Part shown: piece after piece, positions 47,512 through 59,513 of the stretch
Position numbering within the stretch: position 1 is the stretch's first letter
Layout: each line of letters opens with the position of its first letter
Source of the DNA: Sipunculus nudus
Lineage: Eukaryota; Annelida; Sipuncula; Golfingiida; Sipunculidae
DNA: 64,000 nt
Direction: 5' to 3'
Assembly: GCA_026874595.1 (NCBI GenBank)
Contig: CM049310.1
Location: forward strand, 4,030,001 to 4,094,000
The notes under the pieces: model-generated
Told to the model about the DNA's origin: nothing
Database searches by the model: none
What the model saw: only the letters and a program-made list of their open reading frames with translations
Translations under genes and position numbers: made by a program

Positions 47512-48034
47512 TACTGCCTATACGGAGAGTTACTGCCTATACGGAGAGTTACTGCCAATACGGAGAGTTACTGCCTATACGGAGAGTTACTGCCTATTCG
47601 GAGAGTTACTGCGTATACAGAGAGTTACTGCGTATACGGAGAGTTACTGCCTATACGGAGAGTTACTGCGTATACGGAGAGTTACTGCCTATACGGAGAG
47701 TTACTGCCTATTCGGAGAGTTACTGCCTATTCGGAGAGTTACTGCCTATACGGAGAGTTACTGCGTATACGGAGAGTTACTGCGTATACGGAGAGTTACT
47801 GCCTATACGGAGAGTTACTGCCTATTCGGAGAGTTACTGCCTATTCGGAGAGTTACTGCCTATACGGAGAGTTACTGCCTATACGGAGAGTTACTGCCTA
47901 TAAGGGAGTTACTGCCTATACGGAGAGTTACAGCCTATACGGAGAGTTACTGCCTATACGGAGAGTTACTGCCTATACGGAGAGTTACTGCCTATACGGA
48001 GAGTTACTGCCTATACGGAGAATTACTGCCTATA
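47512..48034. repeat. 19-bp minisatellite, about 27 copies
   Basis: The unit TACTGCCTATACGGAGAGT repeats every 19 bp with variants (GTATACGG, CTATTCGG, CCAATACGG) and one shortened unit near 47895. Since 19 is not a multiple of three, one frame cycles through all three phases of the unit; none contains a stop, giving a 210-codon frame (47417-48049) with a 19-residue protein period. No family, splice or Kozak support exists for a real protein. Confidence 0.92.
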
Positions 48035-49400
48035 CTGGTTTCATTATAAAGACCAATAATTCAACCAGAAATATACGAAGATAACAATGTCAAGTTAGAT
48101 AAAGTACTAGGCACTAACGACAAGCGCGACATTAAATACTTTATCGTCTCTTAGACAGGCTTGGAATTCCTACTGTAATTTCAACAGTTATTCCTTCAGT
48201 TAAAATACTTCGGTTTGTGAAAATTTACAGAACAAGTATAAACATTAGTATTCTACTTCTTGAGTAATAAATTAACCTTTTGTCTTAAAGTTATGATTTC
48301 GAAAGATATTGTGAAAGGTCCTAGCTAAACATAGGAAAATAACAGTAAACATACTGCCTGCAGGGAGAGTCGGCGCTGGTCTGAATCTTCTTGACATTTC
48401 GTCCTGAGCATTCGCGGTGACCACAACTTTCCGCTCTATTACACTTGTTCATCACGACAGTTAATGAAAATCAAAATCAGTCCTGAGGCGTAAAACTGGT
48501 TTACAACCAATAACGACCAGTGAGATAGCGAAATGGCCAGCGAAATGGCCATTGTAATTAGTTTGATCGGCCTTCACCTGCTGTCATCCGGTAAACGTTG
48601 TCCCTTACCGATGCCCTTTAGGAAAAAAAAAAAAAAGGCTGCCCTTACCAAGTGACGCACCGGGTTGCCTTTGATAACACACGTAACACCGGGATGTAAC
48701 ACTGTCCTGTATTCATGGAGCTTCTATAATCCTCAATCTCTCTCTGTTCATACACGTTTCACAGTCCCCCAGTCTCTCACAGCTGATGTCTTCTGATGGT
48801 ACCAGAATAAGCTTCTACACAGCAATATCCTGTATCTCTACGGTAAAGTACATATAAAGTCCACGGTTTGTTCCTAGAATCGCATACAACAAGTATCAAC
48901 ACGCCAGATTACCAGTCCGTCGGCAAAATGCGTTACTAGCTCTGAGGTTCTTTTCAGAGAAATCACTTGTGGCCTTCACCAGACGTCGTCTAACTTCACT
49001 TGTAGAAACACATCTCAGCTGTCTCCACTGTAACAAAAGCAGAATTGCTTTAGGTATCGTCAGTCTACAACTCACCGGTAAGCTGAAACGGGCCCTTCTC
49101 CCGAAAAAGTCCCACTTAACTCCTTATAAATGCCTTCTTACGTCACAACTCCCGATTGTCCTCCGGCCAATCATTACTCCAAATTACTCCGAATATTAGA
49201 TATAAAGAATAAAGAAAACGCCTCTAACAACAGAGTGTGAGAAAACCTAACTTACACAGGTGCACTTTCTTTGAAATCTACTACACACACTAGTGATCAA
49301 AAAAATGGTGGCTCCGTCTAAATTAAGCTGTACTGAAATAACATCTGACGAGACACGTGTTTCCTTTAACCAACTATCTGTGTTTGATTATGTGGACTAT
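48035..49400. other. No gene recognised
   Basis: About 1.3 kb of unique-looking sequence. It has an A14 run near 48618 and a CT-rich stretch near 48740. On the minus strand ATTGGCC and TTTATAAGG occur near 49130-49180, a CCAAT/TATA-like layout, but no transcript or repeat end can be shown. A short frame starts at 49293 and runs into the TA microsatellite. Confidence 0.4.
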
Positions 49401-49410
49401 TGTGATCATC

Positions 49411-49415
49411 GATAT

Positions 49416-49492
<77 letters not shown>
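49411..49492. repeat. (TA)n(TG)n microsatellite
   Basis: A long TA run is followed by TGTGTGTGTG. The ORF crossing it is spurious. Confidence 0.95.
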
Positions 49493-50387
49493 GAACGCCT
49501 CTTCAGAGAAATATAATTGTATTTTAATATATTTTATTGTTTTGTTTACTCATGTCTTTTTCATCTTTTTGAGTGTTTGTGAGATATCAGGTTTGATTTA
49601 CCATTTAAAAAACCTGGACGTCCATTCCTTAAAGGGTCAGACAACCAGAACGGGTTTATCAGACCAACAAGAGCGCATGTGTTACGTTTCGGCTGGATGT
49701 ATATTCCAATACCCAGTCCGGACTCGATGGCACATACAATCCATGTGAATATCATTGTTGAAAACAGTTTCCAGCTGATGATTCCAGTTTACTCGCTCGA
49801 TCGTGCTGGTCAAAATATTCTGTTTTTGAAATGTATATTCATTGCTCGTGTGTTGCATTGATTCTCGTGTGTCACTCAGCTTAGGTGTCACTTTTAGAAC
49901 AAGCTATTAATGTGTGATGAAATGTAATCGCAATTCATATTTGATGCAATCATTCGGTCAATGATTTAAGTAATGTACAGTATATAGCAGTAAATTCTCA
50001 TTTTTGTAGACCAAGAGCATAAAAAGCAGACTTAGGAAATGGTGAAATTTTGTAACTATGCCTCTTTCTGTCGTTATGGACTTGAACCCTAGTGTTACAA
50101 TGGAAGTTTCCCACCATTCTAACTCAAAATGCCAGCGACGACTGATAATGAATTTTCGGTTCTGTTTTATGTTGACGAAATTAATCCTAATTTAGGTTTC
50201 GAAATATAAATGTAATTTTTAATTTATAATTGATATTACAGTGATGAATCTTATAATAAATGTAAAACAACTACCTTTTCCCCTCAATTCGAGGACACCC
50301 GCAAAATTTAGTTTTAGGACACAATGCCCAGACACGTACGTTCCTCACGCAGCGGTTATACACTGCAGTTGTCCCAGTTATCATTTA

Positions 50388-50696
50388 GTGTAACCACTCT
50401 TTGATATGACAAGGTTCTCTGGGCAGGAACAACAGGGTGCTTGCGGAAAGCATGGAATTGCATTGTGCATCCACCATTTAAATATGCGACACCCGCTCTC
50501 GTTGGTTTGATTACTGGGGAACACAAGCTCTCATTGGTCTGATTTTTTGGTCTATACCAGAACGAGAGTTGGTGTCGCATGTTTAATATACGGGCTGGAT
50601 GTACAATGCGATACCACGCTTTCAATTGTCTAGTTGAAATTCTGCACACTGGTGTTCCTGCCCAGATAACCTTGCCATGCCAAGCAGCGGTTACAC
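50388..50696. repeat. Imperfect palindrome with ~115-130-bp arms
   Basis: The left arm 50388-50501 and right arm 50563-50696 are inverted copies, sharing AAGGTT.TCTGGGCAGGAAC, GCATTGT.CATCCA and ATGCGACACC. The centre is about 60 bp and contains two direct copies of a CTCTC.TTGGT.TGATT motif. A diverged relative of one arm (CGCATGT..CGGCTGGATGTA) lies at about 49672-49715. It may be a MITE-like or inverted SINE-like insertion. Confidence 0.7.
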
Positions 50697-50747
50697 GAAA
50701 CGATATAACTCAAAGAAATCGACCATCTTGTCTAGCCTATCTTGCAG

Positions 50748-50886
50748 GGGATTCGAAATGCATGGTTTCTATCAAGGTTGCCAGCGAATATGAAGCGAGG
50801 ACGAACGCTGGCGTTTACGAGAGGCTGTACCGGCAGTGTCACAAAGGCCTGGACAAATCTTGGCATAAAGATTTCGAAAGGACCTC
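50748..50886 (+). CDS. PLAT-domain exon (first part)
   Basis: A pyrimidine-rich acceptor (CTAGCCTATCTTGCAG ends 50747) and a consensus donor (GTAAGT at 50887) bound 139 open bases, phase 1 in and phase 2 out. The translation includes CMVSIKVASEYEARTNAGVY, ERLYRQ and a final FERTS, matching the PLAT/LH2 layout V.V.TG....GT.A.V...LYG ... FERG. PLAT domains mediate lipid or protein contacts in lipoxygenases, LOXHD1 and polycystin-1-like proteins. Which gene this is cannot be told. No earlier exon was recognised upstream; the palindrome lies 51 bp away. Confidence 0.55.
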
Positions 50887-51333
50887 GTAAGTTCATGATT
50901 ATTCATTCGCAAAATATTCCCTTTCCCAAGATATTTATTCGGTAGTAAACGCCAAAGCGCATAAGTAAATGAGTAAGCCGGTATCAACCTATGTTTAGAA
51001 AGGCATGTAACATGTAATTAAGTATTACAACATGAGTTCTGTAGGGTTCCAATTTACTTAATGTTTGTTTGATGCTGTTTATTTTTTAAGTTCCGTCTAA
51101 ATGCCTTATTACTTCATAATTAAGTTAAATTCATCTAACGGACCTGCAGCGGGCAAACTGACGTTATTGATGGTATTACCGCGAAACTGTCGCATGTTTC
51201 TCCCCCGAATGTAAAATTTCCAATTCCAGCTTTACTCTAAGGCTATTGGGAATAAAACTAGAGATAGATACAGTCAGTTTTATATATATTACCTTCATAT
51301 CAGTTGGTTGAAGATGACATCTTCTGTAAACAG

Positions 51334-51439
51334 CTATGAGACGTACGACTTAAACTGCGCCTCAGACCTTAGTAATCTGTCACGCTTGCAAATAGGCCAC
51401 AGCAGAGGAGGCTTATTGGATGACTGGATGGTGACTTAT
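51334..51439 (+). CDS. PLAT-domain exon (second part)
   Basis: The acceptor CTTCTGTAAACAG ends at 51333. The first base completes the serine codon left open by the 50748-50886 exon, then YETYDLNCASDLSNLSRLQI, GHSRGGLLDDW and MVTY follow, matching the PLAT second half (DLG.L.K..IGHD..G....W.L..V). A GTACGT donor at 51440 is assumed; the frame reaches a stop at 51452 without it. A terminal exon might begin after CCGTTACAG near 51767, giving about ten codons, but this is weak. Confidence 0.55.
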
Positions 51440-53326
51440 GTACGTACATCACACTAGATATTCTCACTAGTGATCCCCTTGAACGCCACAAAATGTAATC
51501 AAAATCCGCCAACAGAGAAAATCCAAAAGTGAAACAGATGGAGTGGACCTGTCTGAGGCGCTTTTAGTAAAACATAACATTTGTTGGGATTCGCCCAGAG
51601 GATCAGACGTAAAATTATCCTATCAGATTGACGATGATTTTGTATATGGCCGATTATTTTATATACGGTGGAATCTCATTGAAAGGTAATGAAGCAGACT
51701 GTTAGCTTAAATTGAACAAGAACACGGTACAAGTCTATCAAATCTGGACGTCACTTCCGTTACAGGTCTATGAGCAAGACCCGCAAAGCAGTAAATAAGG
51801 TTTGCCGGCGATTTCAGGCTGAGAAAAGGAAACGCTTATGTACAGAGACCTCTTTCGGAGAGGTTTGTCAACCTTATTCAGTGTCAAAGCCATCTTTTCC
51901 TAACAGTTTGTAACCACTATATAGCACCTGTTATTTCACTTCCTTTTACATCTTATAAAGTCACACATTTTTTATATAAAAAATCATTATACACTTTTTT
52001 TTGTTTTTCTATATAACCTCCTATTGAGAACACACAATTCAAGTTTTTAACACCGAGGGATTTAATTTCAATCAAGGACCGAAGTATTAAGAAATATAAT
52101 GATATTACGGCTTTCATTTGATAAGAATGTAAAATTAATATGACTGGTTAATCCACAATGAAAATTCCCAATAGCCGTAGTATTTACTGTAAATTGTACA
52201 GATAAAGGTTCAGTATTGTGGGATTACTGTACACCTACCAATGATTTAGAATATAGAAGATGATTATTGAAGCAAACACTGTTCTATAATGTATACACAG
52301 CTTCATAGCCAGAGAAGAGCAAATTACTATAATAGTTTATCAAAAGGAATCTAAAGTAATACTATCCTTTTCAGGTATAAAAAACCGCGCATTGTTCTTT
52401 AAACAGAGACGGGCCTAAATTTATAAACAGCCCCTATTCTAGTTCACTTAGTACACGCACTAAATAAAAGAAATGAAACCTAGGCATTTTTAAAGCTGTT
52501 ACTATGTTTCTATTTAATAGATCGCTTATTTAGCAGAATTTTACAACCTAAGCCCCTTAAATATTTACTGATGCTAAAAAACCAGAATTAACTCAAAATA
52601 AGTAATTTATTTACCAGAATTCGTCTCCTAGCTGTTAGTAACAACCGATGACACGCTCGCCAGATGTAGCTGCTTATTTATTATGGGAGGAAATTGGGCT
52701 TGGGCAACATGCACTCGCACAATTTAAAGAGATAAAATAACATTTTTTTACTGGAATAAAATTTAGAGCCTAAACCTTCAAATTATCAGGACTGCATATT
52801 ATTATCTAAGCTTATAAATGAAACAGAGAGATACCAGACTAGATAAAAGGACTGCTCTTTGGAAGTGGGTGGCTCTTCACCTGGGTAGCCGACACTGTCG
52901 TTAAACCAACCCCAAGGTGAAAAAGAAGCCATATATACCCACTGCCTGCCACAGAGGGCAGGCATAGGGGTCCTCTCCTCGATGATCCAAGAAAGAGGTG
53001 AGTTGGTGAGTTTTTCTCCCTTTAATACAGGCTACTGAAGGCAGGGTAGAAACCCTGCATTGTGATTGGTTATGGGGCATCTCAATGTTGACTGTCAATC
53101 AGTGCTTGTGCCCCACCCCCGGACAACTGAGGTCCAGGTCAAAGGGCAAGAATGTTACATACTCATATACATGTTTATTTGATTAGATATAGAACAAATT
53201 TTTGCACATCGGCTTTTGATCTATTATTATGTAATGTAAAAACTAAACAATAAGAGTATGGAATTTCCGTTTCGTGTAATAAATAAACCCTCTTGGTTTG
53301 ATTAGAATCCACTCACGTCGGAAGTT
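51440..53326. other. No further exon confirmed
   Basis: An open frame near 51719-51910 (KAVNKVCRRFQAEKRKR then a stop) follows a possible acceptor but has no family match. The rest, including 52860-53160, shows only short inverted words (GCCTGCC...GGCAGGC near 52945). A few promoter-like or polyadenylation-like words occur by chance. Confidence 0.4.
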
Positions 53327-53799
53327 ATGGGGCTGTCCCACTTAGGCGACTCTACAGGCGACTACAGGCGACCAAGACGCGCGACCTCGAAGCTGTCGCC
53401 TCTGTATTTTCAACATGTTCAAAATTCTCAGGCGAGAGCTTTTTTGTCGCCAGTGAGCGTAAGCCTGTCTTCTACTGGCTTGGGTGCTGTCGCAGGTTGT
53501 CGCAAGGTGACGCGGGTTGTCGTAGGTCCTGTCGTAGGCTGTCGCCAGGTGACGCGGGTTGTCGTGTGTGTTGTCGCGGGCTGTTGTTACTTGAAACCAG
53601 GCCCATCCTTGTATCCGGCTCCTCACAGAGCACATGGTAAAGAATCGTCGAAGCTTGTCGCGGGTGGACGTAGCAAGAATTCTGGTGTCGTAGGTTGTCG
53701 CCAGTGTGGTCGTAGGTTGTCGTAGATGTTGTCGTAGGTTGTCGTAGGTGATTGTCCTTTGTCGCGCCGACTGTGTCGCCGGTTGTTGGGACAGCCCCA
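53327..53799. mobile_element. 473-bp element with perfect 13-bp inverted ends
   Basis: TGGGGCTGTCCCA (53327-53339) and TGGGACAGCCCCA (53787-53799) are exact inverses. The interior is built from irregular GTCGTAGGTTGTCGC-type repeats on the right two-thirds and GGCGACTACAGGCGAC on the left, so the two halves can pair. Frames of 130-150 codons on both strands are products of the repeats. It is a non-autonomous DNA element. A clear target duplication was not identified. Confidence 0.75.
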
Positions 53800-56689
53800 T
53801 TTGGCCGAAGGTGCACCAACCCGGAACTAATGCAGTGGTAGTGGCGGACCAGGATTTTGCTATGGAGGGCGGACAACTACTTCAAGGTGTAATTTTTATG
53901 TTCTTCGCTCAGCATCTTCATAGAACAGGAGCATCCAATGTTTGATACAAAACGACAAGGCCAAATGTCCAGTCTCATTTGTGAACGAAAACAGTGGCAT
54001 TTGGGAACGAAATTTCTACGATAAATGGACATTTAAATATTAAATAATTTAGTGAATTCTAAATAGCTTTTATTAAACTCACTATTTCTCACTCAGCAGC
54101 ATATTTGAAACTTAATACATGGCTTTTAGGGATTTGAGATCCTACATATAGAAATGTTATTAAGACAACTAAACATTGTGGTCATAAATATTTAGCGGCA
54201 ATGACATCAGATATGGATCCTTGAAACATCTGAATTATAATAACTAATGCACTGAAAGAAATATTAAACATATTAACACCTGAATTTACATGACATTCCT
54301 CCTATCTCATAATGATCTGACAATAAATATGTTTAAGAAATATGAACACAAAACTCAATTTAAATTATAGTCACAGTTTCAAAAATCTTCACAAATTCGA
54401 CAAATATAATTTAAGCATTTAGGAACTTCTGTATTCTTACTGATTTTTGGGTTTTTTTTTTCTAATGTATTAATTCTCATTGCTCGTTAATGATGTAATA
54501 TATTCGAGCAATTTCGAGACACATTTACCCCTATGTCTACTCTTGCCAAAATCGTGTCACTCTTTAGGATAAATGGATCAACAACGTTAACCCCTTTTCA
54601 TTACTGCCGTGGTATCAACCGAACTTCTTGGCAACAATATGGTCTGGATGCATTTTATTCTCTAAATTTACGCGCGCGTGCGCTTCTTCGGAGCCCGTCC
54701 ATGTCCTTCCTCTGGGCCTTCTCCTGTCATCCGCTGAATTGTCTCAGCAGCAGGTTCGACGCACACAGACCTCGGAATCCCTCGACCTGCTCTATCCACG
54801 GATCTTCACTTTTTCACCAAGCCTGTCCCAGTTCATTTTCTTGGGTCATTAGATGTTCATTAGATTTGGCATTTGCAGAACGACGAATTTCATAATCTGA
54901 TCCAAATGACTGATACAAAACAAACTTTCCTAAATCTTAGTTCACATGCATGACTCACTGAATAACCAACGCTGTTCACGCGTTAACAAGTCTTGAACCG
55001 CTCAGTGAACAATCCTTACAATAAAAAAAAAACCTACTGCCATTCCCTTTAAATATTAGAATATACAATTAAAGTAAAATCATTAAATAAAACTCGCGTC
55101 CAGTCTTCATCAGGTACTTATAAAGATAATTTGGTCAACTTTTGTCCTCAATGTTCTCCGAAACCGCGTTGTGTTTGACTCTGTGTTATACCTCATTTTA
55201 AAGGTTATTTTTCTCGCAGTGACCTCGCCGATATGAGAATAATAATTTTAATGTACACATAATTTGTACACATATTTTTTTATTGCGTGAGTGTTACCAT
55301 CGAAAACAGCAGAACTGCCTTCGGCAAAGATCGGAATGCCTGCGTGCTCCAGCGCAGGATTAATCTCTTTTGTGCATATGAATAATCCCTGCTGTCAGTG
55401 ACGGATTTAAGCATGTTCGACCTGACATTTGACTATGCCACTGACCCACTTGTAGGCTCAGTAAATGTGAACAACATGTGACTCTCGATCTCTTGGCACT
55501 CATGTCTTATGTCAGCATGCAATAATGGATAATCCACCTATTCATCCACGTAATTCTTTAGCATAATGTTGAAATTACCACAAAAACTGTCGCTGCGCGA
55601 TCAACTTGCATTTACATCTTCAACAATTTTTGAAACAGTTGTATCACGTATCCAAGGAAGCACGTGCATAAGAATCTGTTTATGTTTACATTATCGCATC
55701 AAGGATATTACACCGCAGCTTGGACCCACATGTTTTTCAATTTATGAAGTATGTTTCAAGGACAAATAACTTTTGTTGGTTATATTTAGCACGGATGTCG
55801 ATGCATACATTATATTTGCATTACTTACTCTTTGTTTATAGTTTTCAGGTGAGATATGCATATTCCCGTGTCTTTCTTTTGGAGCAGCCGTCTTGCCTCA
55901 AACATATATTTAATTCATCTTTCAAATATACTTCTTACAATAATGATATGTGTAACAAGATCTTCGAAAATCTGAATGCCCCCGCGTCCCATTCAGGTTC
56001 GCAAATGTGAACGTCACTGACCAGGTCTTCAAGGCAAACAGACGATGTATGAATTTCCTGCCACAAGCACAGTGCCACAAAATAAATGTAAAAATATTTG
56101 TACAAATCTTATTAAGAGTGTTTCCTACTGACAAAAAAATTAACTTTAGGAATTCAGGAAAAAAAATTAAGCCAACAATCCTCATCTCATTCAACACATC
56201 CCCCAACCCCGATAAATAGTCCGGTTACCGTGTTTATCTGCTATATTACCTTTTGACAATTTATAACAGTGTTAGCACACTGTCGACCTATTTCCATACC
56301 ACTGACATGCGTGTCACAGAGTGACCGGTATTTATATGGTATGTTTTTATTGAATCTATAATGGCAACTATTTTCCCTATTTCTGCATGTAACAGATATT
56401 AATAAAGTCATCTGCCAATCCCGACACACTGGTTCACTCCGGCCAGGTGGTTGCACCCCCCTTCCACTTTCTAAAGTCATCTTTTCGCTCTCGTTTGTGT
56501 ACGTGTGGTGGCTTGGGTTAAAAAGTGAGCTATTTCATGACTGAAAATGACTGATGCTGTTTGAATCTTCCATTTTCATAATTTCATTATTTTCATGACA
56601 AATGCAGTTCTTGTGATTAAAATTAAAAAAGTATAATTCGGAATCTGCAGTAAATGTTATTAAAAAAAGGGATTTTTTTAAAAATAAAT
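53800..56689. other. No gene recognised
   Basis: This stretch is mostly AT-rich with a GC-richer island at 54610-54850. It has a GGCGGACCAGGATTTTGC word (about 53842) that recurs near 60573, probably a repeat remnant. Several 60-120-codon frames (54533-54895; 56007-56219) lack family signatures. A 26-residue protein-like stretch on the minus strand near 55305-55385 could not be placed. Confidence 0.4.
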
Positions 56690-59513
56690 GTTCTCCCCCA
56701 CTTTGCTAGAATAATCAAAAAGGAAATTCGTGGAATTAATGTCCCCCACTTTGCGATCTTGTTGTTTTTCATTCTTGATAAAGGACGGTCAGACAGAGTG
56801 ACAGACAGACAGAAGCCAGACACTCCAAAAAAATCCCAACCAGGGTATGCATGAGAGCAATCGCTGACCAAAATTTTAATGAAATCGGATAATATTTAGG
56901 AAAGTTATCCCACAGAAACAAAAACCTGACAGAGTGACAGACAGACCGACGAACATAAGCCAGACACTTCATGACAAATCCAAACCAAGGTAAGCATGAG
57001 AGCAATCACTGACCAAAATTTGAATGACATCGGATAATATTTAAGAAAGTTATAGCAGGGAAACGGAAACCTGACAGACGGATAGACAAAGTGACAGACA
57101 GACAGGGAAAAGCCAGACACTCCAAAACTGATCCAAACCAAGGTTTGCATGAGAGCAATCACTGACCAAAATTTGAATGAAATCGGATAAAATATAGGAT
57201 AATTATCGCACGGAAATGAAAATCTGACGGATTGACAAACAGGGTGACAGACAGACAGACAGACAGACAGATGCCAGACACTCCAAAACTAATCCCAACC
57301 ATAGTAAGCATGAGATCGATCACTGACCAAAATTTGAATGAAATCAGATAATATTTAGGAAAGTTATCGCAGGGAAACGAAAACCTGACAGACAGACAGA
57401 CAGACAAAGTGACTCACAGACAGACAGAAGCCAGACACTCCAAAACTAATCCCAACCATAGTAAGCATGAGATTGATCACTGACCAAAATTTGAATGAAA
57501 TCGGATAATATTTAGGAAAGTAATTGCACAGACACGAAAACCTGACAGACGGACAGACAGAGTGACAGACAGACAGACAGACAGAAGCCAGACACTGCAA
57601 AACCAATCCAAACCAAGGTAAGCATGAGAGCAATCACTGACCCAAATTTGAATGAAATCGGATAATATTTAGGAAAGTTATCGCACGGAAACGAAAACCT
57701 GACAGACGGACAGACAGAGTGTCAGCCAGACAGACAGCAGCCAGACATTCCCGAACTAATCCCAACCAAGGTAAGCATAAGAGCAATGACTGACCAAAAT
57801 TTGAATGAAATCGGATAATATATAGGAAAGTTATCGCATGGAAATGAAAACCTGACAGACAGATAGACAAAGTGACAGACATACTGACAGACAGACAGAA
57901 GCCAGACAATGCAAAACCATCCCAACCAAGGTAAGCATGAGAGCAATCACTGACCCAAATTTGAATGAAATCGGATAATATTTAGGAAAGTTATCGCAGG
58001 GAAACGAAAACCTGACAGACAGACAGACAGACAAAGTGACTCACAGACAGACAGAAGCCAGACACTCCAAAACTAATCCCAACCATAGTAAGCATGAGAT
58101 TGATCACTGACCAAAATTTGAATGAAATCGGATAATATTTAGGAAAGTAATTGCACAGACACGAAAACCTGACAGACGGACAGACAGAGTGACAGACAGA
58201 CAGACAGACAGAAGCCAGACACTGCAAAACCAATCCAAACCAAGGTAAGCAGGAGAGCAATCACTGACCCAAATTTGAATGAAATCGGATAATATTTAGG
58301 AAAGTTATCGCACGGAAACGAAAACCTGACAGACACACAGACAAAGTGACAGACAGAAAGACAGACAGAAGCCAGACACTCCAAAACTAATCCCAACCAT
58401 AGTAAGCATGAAATTGATCACTGATTAAAATTTAAATGAAATCGGATAATATTTAGGAAAGTAATTGCACAGACACGAAAACCTGACAGACGGACAGACA
58501 GAGTGACAGACAGACAGACAGACAGAAGCCAGGCACTGCAAAATCAATCCAAACCAAGGTAAGTATGAGAGCAATCACTGAACAAAATTTGAATGAAATT
58601 GGATAATATATAGGATAATTATCGCACCGAAGTGAAAATCTGACTGATTGACAAACAGGGTGACAGACAGACAGACAGACAAACAGAGTGATGCCAGACA
58701 CTCCAAAACCAAAACCAACCATAGTAAGCATGAGATCGATCACTGACCCAAATTTGAATGAAATCGGATAATATTTAGGAAAGTTATCGCACGGAAACGA
58801 AAACATGACAGACAGACAGACAAAGTGACAGACAGACAGACAGACAGAAGCCAGACACTCCAAAACTAATCCCAACCATAGTAAGCATGAGATTGATCAC
58901 TGACCAAAATTTGAATGAAATCGGATAATATTTAGGAAAATTATCGCACGGAAACGAAAACCTGACAGACAGACAGACATGTGACTCACAGACAGACACA
59001 AGCCAGACACTGCAAAGCCAATCCCAACCAAGGTAAGAATGAGAACAATCGTTGACCCAAATTTGAATGTAATCGGATAATATTTAGGAAAGTTATAGCA
59101 CGGAAACGAAAACCTGACAGACAGACAAAGTGACAGACAGAAAGACAGACAGAAGCCAGACACTCCAAAACTAATCCCAACCATAGTAAGCATGAGATTG
59201 AACACTGACCAAAATTTGAATGAAATCGGATAATATTTAGGAAAGTAATTGCACAGACACGAAAACCTGACAGACGGACAGACATAGTGACAGACAGACA
59301 GACAGAAGCCAGACACTCCAAAACAAATCCCGACCAAGGTAAGAATGAGAGCAATCGCTGACCCAAATTTGAATGAAATCGGATAATATATAGGAAAGTT
59401 ATCGCACGGAAACGAAACCTGACGGACGGACAGAGAGACAGACAGACAGAAGGACAGACAGACAGACAAACCCAAAACAATGTTCCCCCGCATCCGCGGA
59501 CCGGGGAACAAAA
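56690..59513. repeat. Array of ~155-bp units with (CAGA)n and a hairpin end
   Basis: About 17 units repeat GCCAGACACTCCAAAACTAAT, TGACCAAAATTTGAATGAAATC and GGATAATATTTAGGAAAGTT, each ending in a (CAGA)n run. A 627-bp higher-order step makes about 57350-57706 and 57977-58333 nearly identical. The right end is a hairpin, GTTCCCCCGCATCCGCG..GGGGAAC (59492-59513). On the minus strand it reads as hairpin plus TCTG microsatellite, as in the other hairpin-ended families. The left edge has TTCTCCCCCACTTT. Minus-strand frames are spurious. Confidence 0.88.

Noticed and set aside
47417-48049. 210-codon open frame as a real repetitive protein gene
   Set aside because: It is generated by a 19-bp minisatellite with no stop in any phase; no splice, Kozak or homology support.
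48695-49200. Second LTR candidate on the minus strand (TGTTACATCCCGG start, TTTATAAGG near 49140)
   Set aside because: No matching TG...CA end pair or polyadenylation signal was found at a consistent distance.
53327-53876. 130-150-codon frames on both strands
   Set aside because: They overlap a 473-bp inverted-repeat element made of GTCG repeats; overlapping frames on both strands follow from its composition.
54533-54895. 120-codon frame in a GC-richer patch
   Set aside because: No recognisable domain, weak start context and a comparable protein-like reading on the opposite strand; cannot be supported.
55305-55385. Minus-strand stretch reading INPALEHAGIPIFAEGSSAV
   Set aside because: It looks protein-like but I can place no family and no convincing splice sites, so it is not listed as an exon.
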